From assembly GCF_023544445.1 (NCBI RefSeq), contig NZ_JALPVJ010000029.1, forward strand, positions 38,399-102,398: a DNA stretch of 64,000 nt, written 5' to 3'. Source of the DNA: Actinoplanes sp. M2I2. GTDB taxonomy: Bacteria; Actinomycetota; Actinomycetes; Mycobacteriales; Micromonosporaceae. The position numbers and the translations under genes were made by a program. The notes under the pieces are model-generated. The model was not told the DNA's origin. It saw only the letters and a program-made list of their open reading frames with translations, and did not search any database. The first letter of the stretch is position 1; every line of letters begins with the position of its first letter. Positions 27,332 through 36,644 of the stretch are shown in pieces.

Positions 27332-30300
27332 ATGTTCCGGTTGATAGCTGCCCTACGGTGGGCAATGGCAGCGGCGCTTCTGCTCCTGGGCGTTCCTTCA
27401 GCGTTCGCCGCCGCCGGCGGAGTCCCGCACCAGACTCCCTCGGCGCCGAAGGTCCAAGCCTGGCTGCAGGGTCCGCTGGAGCCGGGTAACGCGGCCATCA
27501 CCGCCTGGATCGCGGTCTGGCTCATCTGGGGCGCGGTCGCCGGCCTGGTCGTGGCCGCGATCGGGCGCCGGGCCGCGCGGGTTCGCTGGCACCGGCTCGT
27601 CGGGCGGCTTCCCGCGCCGATGCAGGGCCTGGCCGCGACCATCGTCGGCGCCACCGCCCTGACCGCGCCGCTGGCGGCGACCGCCGCTCACGCCGCACCG
27701 GTGCCGGCGACCGTGGGCGATACCCACGACCTCTCCGCCGGCACGCGCACTGGTCACCAGCCGCCACCATCCGCCACCTCGGCAGCCCAGGCGGCGGGCT
27801 CTAGCCTGGTCCAGGTCGTCGTCCGGGACGGCGACACCCTGTCGAGCATCGCCGAGCGGTGCCTCGGCGACGAAAACCAATGGCCGGCGATCTTCGCGCT
27901 CAACGAAGGCCGGTACTTCGACGACATCGGCGGGACCTTCACCGACCCGGACCTCATCTACCCCGGCTGGACGTTGCAGTTGCCGACCGAGGCAGCCGCC
28001 CCGGACTCGCCACGCCACCGGCCGCCAACCCGAGACGGCAACAACACACCGTCACCCGGGCCGTCCGCCAACGATCCGCAGCCAGCGCAGCCGGCACCGA
28101 CCGCGGTCCCGGCCGGCCCTTCTGCAGCTGCAACCCCTGCGCACCCTGGCGCATCCAGCGACGGCAACACCCTTCCGGAGCCGACCGCCGCGCCCGCCGA
28201 AGGCAACGCCTCGGGTCCCCAGTCGTCGGGTGCCGAGCCGCCGGCCGGGGACGCGGCGCGCCGCGCTGCGCCGCCGGGCGTGCAGCTGGCTACCGGCAGT
28301 TGGCTGGATCTGGGCCTGGCAACCGCAGTTGCGGCCGCTGCCGCCTTGGTCTGGGCGCACCGTCGCCGCCGCTACCGCCGCCACCCGCTCACTCCTGAAC
28401 TGCGACTCGACGACCCCGACCTGACCGCGCTGCCGCGCGCAGTCACCGACATCCGGCGCCGGCTACGCATCACGGTCGAACCCGCCACCGCATCCACACC
28501 CACCGCGACCGACCTGGTCCCTGCCCACACCACTGAAACCGACGAGCCTGACGGCGGTGATCCCGGCACCGGGCACGCGGCCGCCGGCGGTACCGGGTCA
28601 CCTCGGCCGCAATCCGGCATCGCACCGGCCCGGCCGGTCACACCGACGCTGACCAATCCCGCGGCTGTCGCCTGGCCGGCATCCGGGCTCGGCCTGACAG
28701 GGCCTGGCGCCGAACCCGCCGCCCGCGGTTTCCTGGCCGCCGCTCTGGCCGACCGCGACCCCCAAGCACCACCGGCACAGGTCGTACTACCCGCCACCAC
28801 CGCGGCCACCCTGTTCGGCTCCGCTGCCGATACCCTGCCCGCCACACCTCGCATGACCATCACCGCTGATCTCGCCGACGCCCTCAACCTGCTGGAACAT
28901 CACGTCCTGCAGCGCACCCGGCTGATCGACGACCACCAGGTGGACAGCATCGCCGACCTGCGCATCACCGACCCACATGAAGAACCGGCCCCGCCGATTT
29001 TGCTGCTGGCCGACGCGACCGACAGCCGGGACCACATGCGCATGACCGCCCTGCTCGCCCAAGGCCACCGCCTCGATATCCACGGCATTCTGCTCGGTGC
29101 CTGGACCACCGGCGACACCCTCGTCGTGAACACCGACGGATCCACCACACCAGTAGCCGCCAGCCACCACAGCGGTCCATTGGCCGACCTCGGCCGCATC
29201 GCCGTCCTCACGCAGGCCGACGCCCTCGCGGTGATCACCACGGTGATCGAGTCGCACACCGGCCTGCCGCTGGCGCCGGCCGGGAAGCAGCAGCGACCGT
29301 CCACCGCAGTCGTGCCGGCGGCGGCCACCAGCGACGACGGCCAGACTCACGTTCGGCCGGACCGCGTGCTGCACGCCCTGGCCAACCTCGGCGAAACGAC
29401 TGCCGCAGCCGTCGCGGCCCACCTCACCGTGTCCTACCCGACGGCCACCGCCGAACTGATCCAGCACGAACACGACGGCCACACCGAAACCGTGCGCACC
29501 GACACCGGACGCACCCTGTGGCGGCTCACCGACACCGGCCGAGCAACCCTCACCCCCACCGACACCACACCCGCGGCACCACCGGCCACCAGCGAGCCCG
29601 CTACCACCGAGCCCGATACCGCACCCACGGCCGTCCATAACGCCGCTGCGGCCGGCCGGTACGCCGACGTCGACGCGGCCTTGCGGTGGCCCGACCCCGA
29701 CACCAGCTTCACCAGCGACCATCCGCCTGCTCCGCCCGGCACCGATGACTCACCACCGGGACACGTCGAGGTCACCGTGCTCGGAACGGCCGGCATCGTG
29801 GCCGTCAACCCCGACCGGACACCCCGCAAGAAAGCCCTCGAGCTGCTCGTCTACCTCGCCGTGAACGACGGCAGCGCCACCGTCGACGCCATCCTCGAAG
29901 ATCTGCTGCCTGACGCCCCGACCAGCAAAGCCCCCGAACGCCTCTACACCTACGTCTCCGACCTACGCGCCGTCATGCGCCGCATCGGTGGACCCGGCAC
30001 CTACCTCACCCACCCGCAGCGCCGCTACACCCTCAACCCCGACACCATCACCATCGACCTGTGGCAAATGCGCGCCGCGATCCGCGAAGCCCAGCAGGCC
30101 ACCGACACACCGCAACGCATCAACGCGCTGCACCGAGTCGTCAAGCTTTACCGAGGCCCACTGGCCGAAGACACCGACTACGAATGGGCTGAGCCCTACC
30201 GCGAAGCCATCCGCCAGCAAGCCCTCGACGCCCACCTCGCCCTAGCCGACGCCCTCACCGGCAACCCCAACGCCCGGGCCCAAGTGCTCGCAGCCGCCAT

Positions 30301-30526
30301 CGCGCACAGCCCCTACAGCGAACAGCTGTACCAGGACGCCATGCACGCCTACGCCGAACTCGGCCACCTCGACGCCATCCGAGCCCTACGCCGAGACCTG
30401 ACCCGAGCACTCGCCGAGATCGACGCCGAACCCGACGACCAAACCATCGGCCTCGCCGACCAACTCATCGCCGACCTGCACCAGAAACCACGGCGCAATG
30501 CGGCCCAACCCCCGACCGAACCGTGA
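27332..30526 (+). CDS. LysM and BTAD-domain membrane protein
   Basis: A signal or anchor helix (residues 5-27) and a second helix (near 55-80) are followed by a LysM domain (VVVRDGDTLSSIAERCLGDE to LIYPGWTLQLP, near 160-216), a Pro/Ala linker, a third helix (LGLATAVAAAAALVWAHRR, near 325-345), a middle domain, a winged helix (near 675-745) and a C-terminal BTAD-type DNA-binding and TPR-like region (near 810-1050). LysM binds peptidoglycan, BTAD is typical of transcription activators, so the protein could link wall contact to gene control. The winged helix is related to one in the 39915-40670 protein. AGGAGG lies upstream of the ATG. Confidence 0.82.
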   Translation: MFRLIAALRWAMAAALLLLGVPSAFAAAGGVPHQTPSAPKVQAWLQGPLEPGNAAITAWIAVWLIWGAVAGLVVAAIGRRAARVRWHRLVGRLPAPMQGLAATIVGATALTAPLAATAAHAAPVPATVGDTHDLSAGTRTGHQPPPSATSAAQAAGSSLVQVVVRDGDTLSSIAERCLGDENQWPAIFALNEGRYFDDIGGTFTDPDLIYPGWTLQLPTEAAAPDSPRHRPPTRDGNNTPSPGPSANDPQPAQPAPTAVPAGPSAAATPAHPGASSDGNTLPEPTAAPAEGNASGPQSSGAEPPAGDAARRAAPPGVQLATGSWLDLGLATAVAAAAALVWAHRRRRYRRHPLTPELRLDDPDLTALPRAVTDIRRRLRITVEPATASTPTATDLVPAHTTETDEPDGGDPGTGHAAAGGTGSPRPQSGIAPARPVTPTLTNPAAVAWPASGLGLTGPGAEPAARGFLAAALADRDPQAPPAQVVLPATTAATLFGSAADTLPATPRMTITADLADALNLLEHHVLQRTRLIDDHQVDSIADLRITDPHEEPAPPILLLADATDSRDHMRMTALLAQGHRLDIHGILLGAWTTGDTLVVNTDGSTTPVAASHHSGPLADLGRIAVLTQADALAVITTVIESHTGLPLAPAGKQQRPSTAVVPAAATSDDGQTHVRPDRVLHALANLGETTAAAVAAHLTVSYPTATAELIQHEHDGHTETVRTDTGRTLWRLTDTGRATLTPTDTTPAAPPATSEPATTEPDTAPTAVHNAAAAGRYADVDAALRWPDPDTSFTSDHPPAPPGTDDSPPGHVEVTVLGTAGIVAVNPDRTPRKKALELLVYLAVNDGSATVDAILEDLLPDAPTSKAPERLYTYVSDLRAVMRRIGGPGTYLTHPQRRYTLNPDTITIDLWQMRAAIREAQQATDTPQRINALHRVVKLYRGPLAEDTDYEWAEPYREAIRQQALDAHLALADALTGNPNARAQVLAAAIAHSPYSEQLYQDAMHAYAELGHLDAIRALRRDLTRALAEIDAEPDDQTIGLADQLIADLHQKPRRNAAQPPTEP

Positions 30527-30738
30527 CGGCCAACCGCGAATGGCCCCCCATGATCGATAATGTGCTTATCCTCCGTGTTGATAGACGATTTGCCAGTTCC
30601 CTGCCGATGAGAATGCGTCAGCAACTGACCCGCCCGATCGCCGTGATACCCCAGCCGGGGACCTTGTCGTAACAGCGGCCGTGGTTATCGCTGCTGCGTG
30701 TGGTTGCGCCCTCCGTGCGCGGGGTATCGGTACTCGTC

Positions 30739-30960
30739 ATGACGGAGTCTCGGGTTCGCGCCGCTGGATCGGGCAATCTGCTGCTGGCTGCAGGCGTCGG
30801 CCTCCTGGTTGGTCTCGCTGGTTTCGGACTCGCCTACCTGATAGGCCCGCGCACCGACACCATCTCAACGGTGCCGCTCGCCCTTTTCGTCGGCTTCGCC
30901 GTCGGCGCGATCTGGACGTGGCGCATGTACCGCCACGGCTGGCGCGTGTTCGGCGGATGA
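30739..30960 (+). CDS. Small two-helix membrane protein
   Basis: From ATG 30739, 73 residues: MTESRVRAAGSGNLLLAAGV leads into one helix, GPRTDTIST is the loop, and VPLALFVGFAVGAIWTWRMY the second helix. Codon use fits the host. An upstream frame to 30700 exists. Nothing indicates function; it stands alone between the BTAD gene and converging neighbours. Confidence 0.5.
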   Translation: MTESRVRAAGSGNLLLAAGVGLLVGLAGFGLAYLIGPRTDTISTVPLALFVGFAVGAIWTWRMYRHGWRVFGG

Positions 30961-31030
30961 CGCGACAGCTGAACTCCGGCCCCTGTCGACACCGAAATTC
31001 CCTTTCTCGCAGGTGATTTACTCATCTGCC

Positions 31031-31135
31031 GCCGACCGCGCGCGGTCGGCGGGCAGTGAAGAAGTGTGCCGCCATGCGGGATCTAGGGGGTCGTGCGACG
31101 TTGACGGGCCTGAACTGCGCAGTGCAGTTCAGGCC
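31031..31135. terminator. Two hairpins between converging genes
   Basis: GCCGACCGCGCGCGGTCGGC (31031-31050) is a perfect 20-bp palindrome. GGCCTGAACTGC (31107-31118) pairs exactly with 31124-31135 around a 5-base loop. They lie in the gap where the plus-strand gene ending at 30960 meets the minus-strand gene ending at 31233, the expected place for a two-way terminator. No T-runs are present. Confidence 0.5.
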
Positions 31136-31232
31136 GCTCAGGTCGCCCTTCTCATCTGGCTTCGTTCGCGGGAACGATGCCCGGATGAGACTGGCGCTGG
31201 AGGACCTCCTGGCATCGCGCACGCCCGGGGCT

Positions 31233-31727
31233 TCACTGTCTGCTTTCCTCTGCGGGCAGCAGAGTTTCTGGGCTCGCGATCAAGGGCTGGGTGTGCGGCG
31301 GATACCCGTAGCCGTTCTCCCATGGGAACTGGCCGTGCTGGTCGGGCCAGACCAGTTGCTGCAGGCGTACCTTGTCGCGGCCGTAGAGGGCGAACGCGAT
31401 GCCGGGATGCAGGGCGTCGTTCGAAGAGCCGTCGATGATGATTGTGTCGTAGCCGACCAGGACATCGCTGAGTCGCTCGCCGTGGGAAAACCGGGCTGTC
31501 TGGTCGAAGACTCGGCGGCCGAGGTCGTTCAGCAGGCTCTGCGCGATCTGCGGTGGAAAGCCGGCGAGGATGAGTTCCGGGTGATCGTGGGCGGTGAGGC
31601 CGACGGTGTAGGTGAACGCGACATCGGTGGGCGGGTCGTCGGGGGCGGGAAAGACGTGCACGACGGACCAGCCCACGCGGTCGATGATTTCGACCTGTTG
31701 TTGCAGTAGTTCCTCCATGCTCGGCAT
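31233..31727 (-). CDS. DUF4262 family protein
   Basis: 164 residues from ATG 31727, which follows AAGGAG. The sequence has the features I associate with DUF4262: VGWSVVHVFPAPDDPPTDVA, FTYTVGLTAHDHPELILAGF and a C-terminal QLVWPDQHGQFPWENGYGYP. These proteins are common on actinobacterial mobile elements; their biochemistry is unknown. The frame is open to 32114 but the upstream part has no ribosome site. Confidence 0.78.
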   Translation of the reverse strand: MPSMEELLQQQVEIIDRVGWSVVHVFPAPDDPPTDVAFTYTVGLTAHDHPELILAGFPPQIAQSLLNDLGRRVFDQTARFSHGERLSDVLVGYDTIIIDGSSNDALHPGIAFALYGRDKVRLQQLVWPDQHGQFPWENGYGYPPHTQPLIASPETLLPAEESRQ

Positions 31728-32004
31728 GACGGGATTCTCCTTCGATAATTGAATTGACGCTTTAGCGTGGCGACCGGAGACGGCGATCCCGCAGGCACAG
31801 CCGTATTCGCGTCGCGTGTTAATGCCAGTTTGGGCCGCAGCGGCGCCGGCACCGGGTGGACGGTTTCGAGTCCAGGCGTGAAGGTTCACGGTGATAGCGG
31901 TCGGGCCGGCTCCGCGTTGGGCGCAGCTGGCCAAGGGCAGCGCCCAGACGGTCGGTCCAAGCCGTAAAGGCACTTGGGTCTGGCGATGGTGGTCGGTCGT
32001 CGGA

Positions 32005-32841
32005 TCAGCTGTCAGCGTCGGTGATGCCCGGCGGGTACGGCAGCGCGCCGTCCGGTGCCGGGAGTAAGCGGACGCGAGCTGGATCGATTTCGGTGAGTGC
32101 GTAGCCGGGGACATTCGGTCCGAGATCGCCGAGGCTCACCAGGTCGTAGTGGTCGGGGGCGTTGAAGTCGTCGCGGACGACGTAGAGCTGGTCGGGGGCT
32201 TCGCCGTGCCGGTGTTGCGGGTCGATGATCTGCACCAGCGATCCCAGGCCGGGCAGTGCCGCCCGTTTTTGACGGTCGGTGATGTGGGCGGCGACGACCG
32301 CGATCTGCCAGTCGGCGGCAGCGACCAGGGCGTTGTCCATGTGGCCGGAGAGTATCGCCTGCAGAACGGTTCGCAGTCCGGTGGAGACGGCACCGGATGC
32401 TGCCTTGTCCAGTGCTCGAAACCCGAAGAAACGGTCGGCGTACAGGTCCGGTGCGGTTGTCTCCCGCTCGGTAGCGAGCTGGTCGCCTGCCGGAAACCGG
32501 AACTGAGGGTTGAGCAGCCGGGGCAGCGGGATCAGGTCGCCAGAATGCGGGACCCACTGGCTGCTGGCGGCCAGGACGGTGCCGGGGTCGCGACCAGCGG
32601 GTTCGGCGTCGGCGCACCCCGGACAGGCCTGGCCGGTGCCTGCGCAGTGCGGGCACCGGCGCCAGTTGGCCGGGTCGCGGCGCGGGTCGTAGTCGGGGTC
32701 CCAAAGGCCGGTGAATTCGCCGCCGAGCCGGTAGCGGTCAACGGGTAGGAAGTGCAGGGGCGCGGCTAGATGCGCGTCGATCGTGTCGAGGGTGGCGCTC
32801 GCCGGGACGAGCACCGCCAGCAGAGAAGCGATCATGGTCAT
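32005..32841 (-). CDS. Unknown protein with a DnaJ-type zinc-finger motif
   Basis: ATG 32841 follows AGGAGG. A hydrophobic N-terminus (MTMIASLLAVLVPASATLDT) precedes WRRCPHCAGTGQACPGC, which carries the CxxCxGxGxxCxxC pattern of DnaJ zinc fingers. The remaining 170 residues (FFGFRALDKAASGAVSTGLR, DDFNAPDHYDLVSLGDLGPN) match nothing I know. It is the last gene of the long minus-strand series. A zinc-dependent partner or DNA contact is possible, not shown. Confidence 0.6.
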   Translation of the reverse strand: MTMIASLLAVLVPASATLDTIDAHLAAPLHFLPVDRYRLGGEFTGLWDPDYDPRRDPANWRRCPHCAGTGQACPGCADAEPAGRDPGTVLAASSQWVPHSGDLIPLPRLLNPQFRFPAGDQLATERETTAPDLYADRFFGFRALDKAASGAVSTGLRTVLQAILSGHMDNALVAAADWQIAVVAAHITDRQKRAALPGLGSLVQIIDPQHRHGEAPDQLYVVRDDFNAPDHYDLVSLGDLGPNVPGYALTEIDPARVRLLPAPDGALPYPPGITDADS

Positions 32842-33084
32842 CGGTGGTTCCTCCTCGTGTCCTGCATGTGGTTTGGGCCGGGGCCGGTACCTGAGATTGG
32901 TGCGGACCATGTCGTACCGATGTCGTGCGCCGGGGGGCACGCCATGACCCCGCCTTCTTGAGGTCTCGGAAGCGGGGCCGTGGTTGGCGTGGGTGTGGGA
33001 CACCGACGCCTTGCAGCGGCCGAGGAACGCGGGCGAGCTGCGAACTTCGCAGATGCTGCCCTTGAGGTGCGGAGGGGAGATCGG

Positions 33085-34683
33085 TCAGCAGTGTTCGAGC
33101 GCGGTGATCGCCGCGTCGGCGATGTGGGCGACGGCGTCGGCAGGGTCGGCGACGGTCAGGGTCGTCGTGTTGGTGAAGGTGTAACTGGGTAGGTCGGCGG
33201 GCTGCAGCCACAGCACGGCGCAGCCGTTGCGGTGCAAGGTGGTGATCAGTTTTTGGCCGGCGGCGATGTCGTCGAGCCAGCCATCGGAGACCACGACGAG
33301 CATGCGCAGCGTGCGTCCGTGGCGCAGGTTGAGGAGCCGGTCGGCGACCTTGACTGCCTCGGGGAAGGTGGCGGTGTTCTGATCGGCGGTCATGTGCAGC
33401 ACCTGCCGCGGGCGGGTGCCGGGTGCCGTGAGCACGCTGGTGTGGCTGCCGAAGCTGATCGTCGTGGTGACAGCTTCGGCACGGCGGGCGGCGTGAGCGA
33501 AGATCCAGGCCGCGGAGGACAATTCGTCGGCGTAGGACGCCATGGAGCCGGACAGGTCCACCAGGATTGCCAGGTGCAGGGTGGGTTTCGGTGGGGGTAG
33601 CGGGGTGCGGTGCTGCCATGGCGCCGCGGTGGGTAGCTGCCCGGTGGCTATCTGCGCGTCGGCGGTGATCGCGTGTCGGGTGCGTAGCCGTCCCGGCGGG
33701 ATCAGCGCCGGTTTGGTTCCGGGTTCCGGATTGCGGGTCCGGGCTCGGGTGATGCGGGCGGCCAGCTCGCGGGCGGCGCGGTGCTGCTGGTCGGTGGGGT
33801 CGCTGGCCGGCCATTCTGCCGGTGGGCTGTGCCGATGCTGCAGCACCCGGGCGGTGTACTGGCTGGGGGTGAGCCCGTGTGCGGTGGCCAGGTAGTCCTC
33901 GATCGCCTTGGCCAGCCGGCCGGGGAACGCGCCTGGTTCCAGGGTGGGGACGGTGGTTTGCTGGTCGGGGTCGATGCCCAGGACCTGACACCACCGGTGG
34001 GCGAGTTCGATCATGGTGGTGGCGTCGGTGTCGTCGACGGTGTGGGCGTGCTGCCAGATGTCGCGCAATGCCGTGAGCCGTTGCCGGCCGAGGACGCTGG
34101 TGACGGCGGCGCGGACGGCGCGGGTGTCTTTGCTGGTGATGATGCGGGCGTCGACCCGGGCGAGGAGCAGCGCAGCGAGGGTGCCGGCGTGCCAGGCGTC
34201 GTCGATCGCGGCGTTGCTGGGGTCGAGCAGGGTGGTGACGGTGTGCCGTAGCCATCGGCGGTCGGCGCGGCGGCGTTGCCGTTGGCGGCCTTCGGCGCGG
34301 GATTCCTCGAGCAGGTCGGCCACATGCGCGAGGATCGGTGGTGTGCCCGGCGGTGCGGTCCAGTGGCTGTGGGCGGCGTGGGCGGCGCCGTGCACGAGCA
34401 GCCCGTAGCCGGTGGGCACGATTGTGCGGTGCGTGGCCCGTCGGGGGTCGGCGACCTGAGGGTTGTCGGCGATGTAGTGGGCGTCGACCTCGATGCGGCG
34501 CAGGTGGGGGTAGAAGCATTCCGGGGCGCCGCCGCCGGCGCCGGGTGCGACCAGCACGTGCAGGTCGTCGCGGCCGGTCAAGGTGGGGATGTGTTTGGTC
34601 CAGGCTTGTGACCAGCGTTTCCAGGCGTCGTCGGCGGTGTGGGCCGGCTGCCCGGTTGAGCGGTGCGTGCTGGGGTCGGGCAT
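33085..34683 (-). CDS. VWA-domain protein, partner of a MoxR ATPase
   Basis: The C-terminal third is a von Willebrand A domain with a complete MIDAS start, AILVDLSGSMASYADE (near residue 370), followed by TTISFGSHTSVL and MLVVVSDGWLDDI. The N-terminal 350 residues are helical and resemble the long front part of CobT-like VWA proteins. MoxR/VWA pairs act as chaperones for insertion of metals or remodelling of protein complexes. The MoxR gene is 24 bases upstream. In this setting a target within the transfer machinery is plausible. Confidence 0.8.
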   Translation of the reverse strand: MPDPSTHRSTGQPAHTADDAWKRWSQAWTKHIPTLTGRDDLHVLVAPGAGGGAPECFYPHLRRIEVDAHYIADNPQVADPRRATHRTIVPTGYGLLVHGAAHAAHSHWTAPPGTPPILAHVADLLEESRAEGRQRQRRRADRRWLRHTVTTLLDPSNAAIDDAWHAGTLAALLLARVDARIITSKDTRAVRAAVTSVLGRQRLTALRDIWQHAHTVDDTDATTMIELAHRWCQVLGIDPDQQTTVPTLEPGAFPGRLAKAIEDYLATAHGLTPSQYTARVLQHRHSPPAEWPASDPTDQQHRAARELAARITRARTRNPEPGTKPALIPPGRLRTRHAITADAQIATGQLPTAAPWQHRTPLPPPKPTLHLAILVDLSGSMASYADELSSAAWIFAHAARRAEAVTTTISFGSHTSVLTAPGTRPRQVLHMTADQNTATFPEAVKVADRLLNLRHGRTLRMLVVVSDGWLDDIAAGQKLITTLHRNGCAVLWLQPADLPSYTFTNTTTLTVADPADAVAHIADAAITALEHC

Positions 34684-34707
34684 CAGGGTGTCGCCTTTCG
34701 TCGGGGG

Positions 34708-35826
34708 TCAGCGGGTGCCGACGGCCAGGGCGGGGATCGTGGTGCCGGTGTGCCGGGCCAGGGCGGCGGCCACGTCGGTACGGGCGTCTTCGGGGGCGAT
34801 ACCGGCGAGGTTGGCCAGGGCGGTGGCCTGGCCGAGCTGCTGGCGGACCTTGACGAAGCCGAGCAGTTCGCGTAGTTGCGGCGCCCAGGCGACGCGTCCG
34901 GCACTGAGGTCGTTGTTGAGGTCCTGCGCGGCCGCGACCACGGCTTTCGGGACGCCGAGCTGGCGGGCGAGGTCCCAGTCGGTGCTGACGGCCAGGTGGA
35001 CGGTGAACCGGGAGGCGAGGGCTTCGGTCAGCACGGCGCCGTGCACGCCGGGGTTGTGCCCGGCGCACAGGTAGAACCCGTCGACGGCTTGGACGTGCTC
35101 GTTGCCGTGGGCGGGGATGGTGATGACGCCGCGGCCGTCCATGGCCGGGTACAGCACGGCCAGCACGCGGGGTGGGATGAGGGTGGCGTCGTCGACCAGC
35201 AGCGGCCGGCCCTGCCGCATCGCAGTGACCAGCGGGCCGGGCACGAACTGGTAGCCGCCGCCGGGGATCGGGTTGTAGGAGCCGAGGAAGTCATCGACGA
35301 CGGTGTCGCCGGTGCCGGCGACGGTGAGCAGGTCGGGGAAGGCGGCCTCGAGCATGGCGGTTTTGCCGGTGCCGGGCGGCCCGTACAGCAGGACGGGGAT
35401 GTTCTGTGCCCGCAGGCCGTGCAGGACGTCTACGTCCCAGCCTTTACCGAGCCGGCGTGGGTAGTACAGGGTGCCGTTGGGTCGGGTGACCGGGTCGGGC
35501 CGCGGTTGCCGTCCGCTGCTGCGGGCTGCGCTGCGGGTGCTGGTGGGCGGGGTGCCGGCGGCGTCGATGCCGGCCTGGGTGATCTGGAACCGGTGCGGGT
35601 TGCTCTGGTGGGTGGCGTGCCCGGCCGCCGCCATCTTCTTGAGCACTTCGAACACCGCCCCGGAGGAGGCGGCGCCCAGGGCCCGGGTGATCTCGCCGAC
35701 CTTCAATAGTGCGCTTGGCTGGCCGGCCAGATACAGCGCGACGCGGGGGTAGAGGGAGCCGCGACGGCCCGCAACCGCGGTGTGGTCCGGGCCGCTGGTG
35801 GCCGGCGGTGTGGTGGGTGTGGTCAT
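34708..35826 (-). CDS. MoxR-type AAA+ ATPase with N-terminal winged helix
   Basis: ATG 35826 (MTTPTTPPATSG) follows AAAGGA. Residues 25-85 form a winged-helix-like segment (RVALYLAGQPSALLKVGEIT). The AAA+ core has Walker A LLYGPPGTGKTAM (near 150), Walker B PLLVDDATLIPP (near 208; D in place of the usual E), sensor AGHNPG and ASRF arginine-finger region. The added DNA-binding-like front is unusual for MoxR. Acts with the VWA protein just downstream. Confidence 0.83.
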   Translation of the reverse strand: MTTPTTPPATSGPDHTAVAGRRGSLYPRVALYLAGQPSALLKVGEITRALGAASSGAVFEVLKKMAAAGHATHQSNPHRFQITQAGIDAAGTPPTSTRSAARSSGRQPRPDPVTRPNGTLYYPRRLGKGWDVDVLHGLRAQNIPVLLYGPPGTGKTAMLEAAFPDLLTVAGTGDTVVDDFLGSYNPIPGGGYQFVPGPLVTAMRQGRPLLVDDATLIPPRVLAVLYPAMDGRGVITIPAHGNEHVQAVDGFYLCAGHNPGVHGAVLTEALASRFTVHLAVSTDWDLARQLGVPKAVVAAAQDLNNDLSAGRVAWAPQLRELLGFVKVRQQLGQATALANLAGIAPEDARTDVAAALARHTGTTIPALAVGTR

Positions 35827-35853
35827 GGGACTGGTCCTTTCGCAAGGGTCAGG

Positions 35854-35881
35854 CCCGCGCATCCGTCTCCGGATGCGCGGG
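35854..35881 (-). promoter_or_regulatory. 12-bp hairpin in the MoxR leader
   Basis: CCCGCGCATCCG pairs exactly with CGGATGCGCGGG around a 4-base loop, 28 bases before the MoxR start. The 311-base gap upstream of MoxR (35827-36137) otherwise holds nothing I can name. It may be a processing site or attenuator in the long transcript. Confidence 0.5.
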
Positions 35882-36137
35882 CGGTGATGAGAAGCCGCGC
35901 ATAGCGGAGACGGGCTGCCGCTCACCCCGCGATCGCGCCGGAGCCTGGTCGTAGGAGGTCCGGTGCAGCGGAGGTTGCACACCCGCAAGTAATGGGTCGT
36001 GACGCATCCGGCGCGCCGTGGATCGGGTGGAGCCCGCCCGCGGTGCTCTGCTGATTGCGACGATGAACGCCGCTGGTGCACCGATTGATCACCTCGGTGC
36101 CGAGGTGAGGAACCGATGGGGTATTCGCCTTTGCGGG

Positions 36138-36644
36138 TCAGTCGTGGGGGGCAGCCGGCGGCTCGATCTCGTCGAACCCGAACAGCAGGCCGATGATCTG
36201 CAAGGTCTGCGTGTCGTAGCGGTCGGCGAATCCTCGGCAGATCGCTGGTCGCACCCCGGGCGCGGCGGTGTCGGGCAGAGTGCTGTGACAGACGATGTAG
36301 CTCTCAGCGGCCCGCGTTTCGCGGACCAACTCGGCCAGGCGACCGGCGCTGAGCTGCATTAGGTTTCCGGGCCGGAAGATGCAGGTGTCACACATCCGGG
36401 CCAGCAGGCGGGTCCGCCTGGTAAGCGGATCACCGACCGACAGCCGGTTGCCGTCGGCGTCGTCCGACAGCTCAGACATGTCGGGGCAGTGCTCGGTGCC
36501 GTCAGCGTCATCGCCGGCGCGGGGTACAGGTGCCCCGCGGGGTGGGATCGAGCTGGCCTGCTGCGGGCGGTCAGGTGCCGTGCCGCGGCTGCGTGGCCGG
36601 TCAGCGCGATGTTCGTCGTGCCGGTCGTCAGGCGTTGATGTCAT
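36138..36644 (-). CDS. Four-cysteine protein, conserved but of unknown function
   Basis: A disordered first half is followed by ARMCDTCIFRPGNLMQLSAG, RETRAAESYIVCHSTLPD, and PAICRGFADRYDTQTL, four Cys in a CxxC-C-C pattern that could hold zinc or an iron-sulphur cluster. I recall this small domain on actinobacterial phages and mobile elements, without a known role. ATGA overlaps the stop of the upstream gene (36641-36644), so they are co-translated. Confidence 0.65.
   Translation of the reverse strand: MTSTPDDRHDEHRADRPRSRGTAPDRPQQASSIPPRGAPVPRAGDDADGTEHCPDMSELSDDADGNRLSVGDPLTRRTRLLARMCDTCIFRPGNLMQLSAGRLAELVRETRAAESYIVCHSTLPDTAAPGVRPAICRGFADRYDTQTLQIIGLLFGFDEIEPPAAPHD

Noticed and set aside
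32738..35068. 776-codon minus-strand frame, rich in Arg and Pro
   Set aside because: It runs in a second frame across the VWA and MoxR genes and has the composition of an out-of-frame translation.
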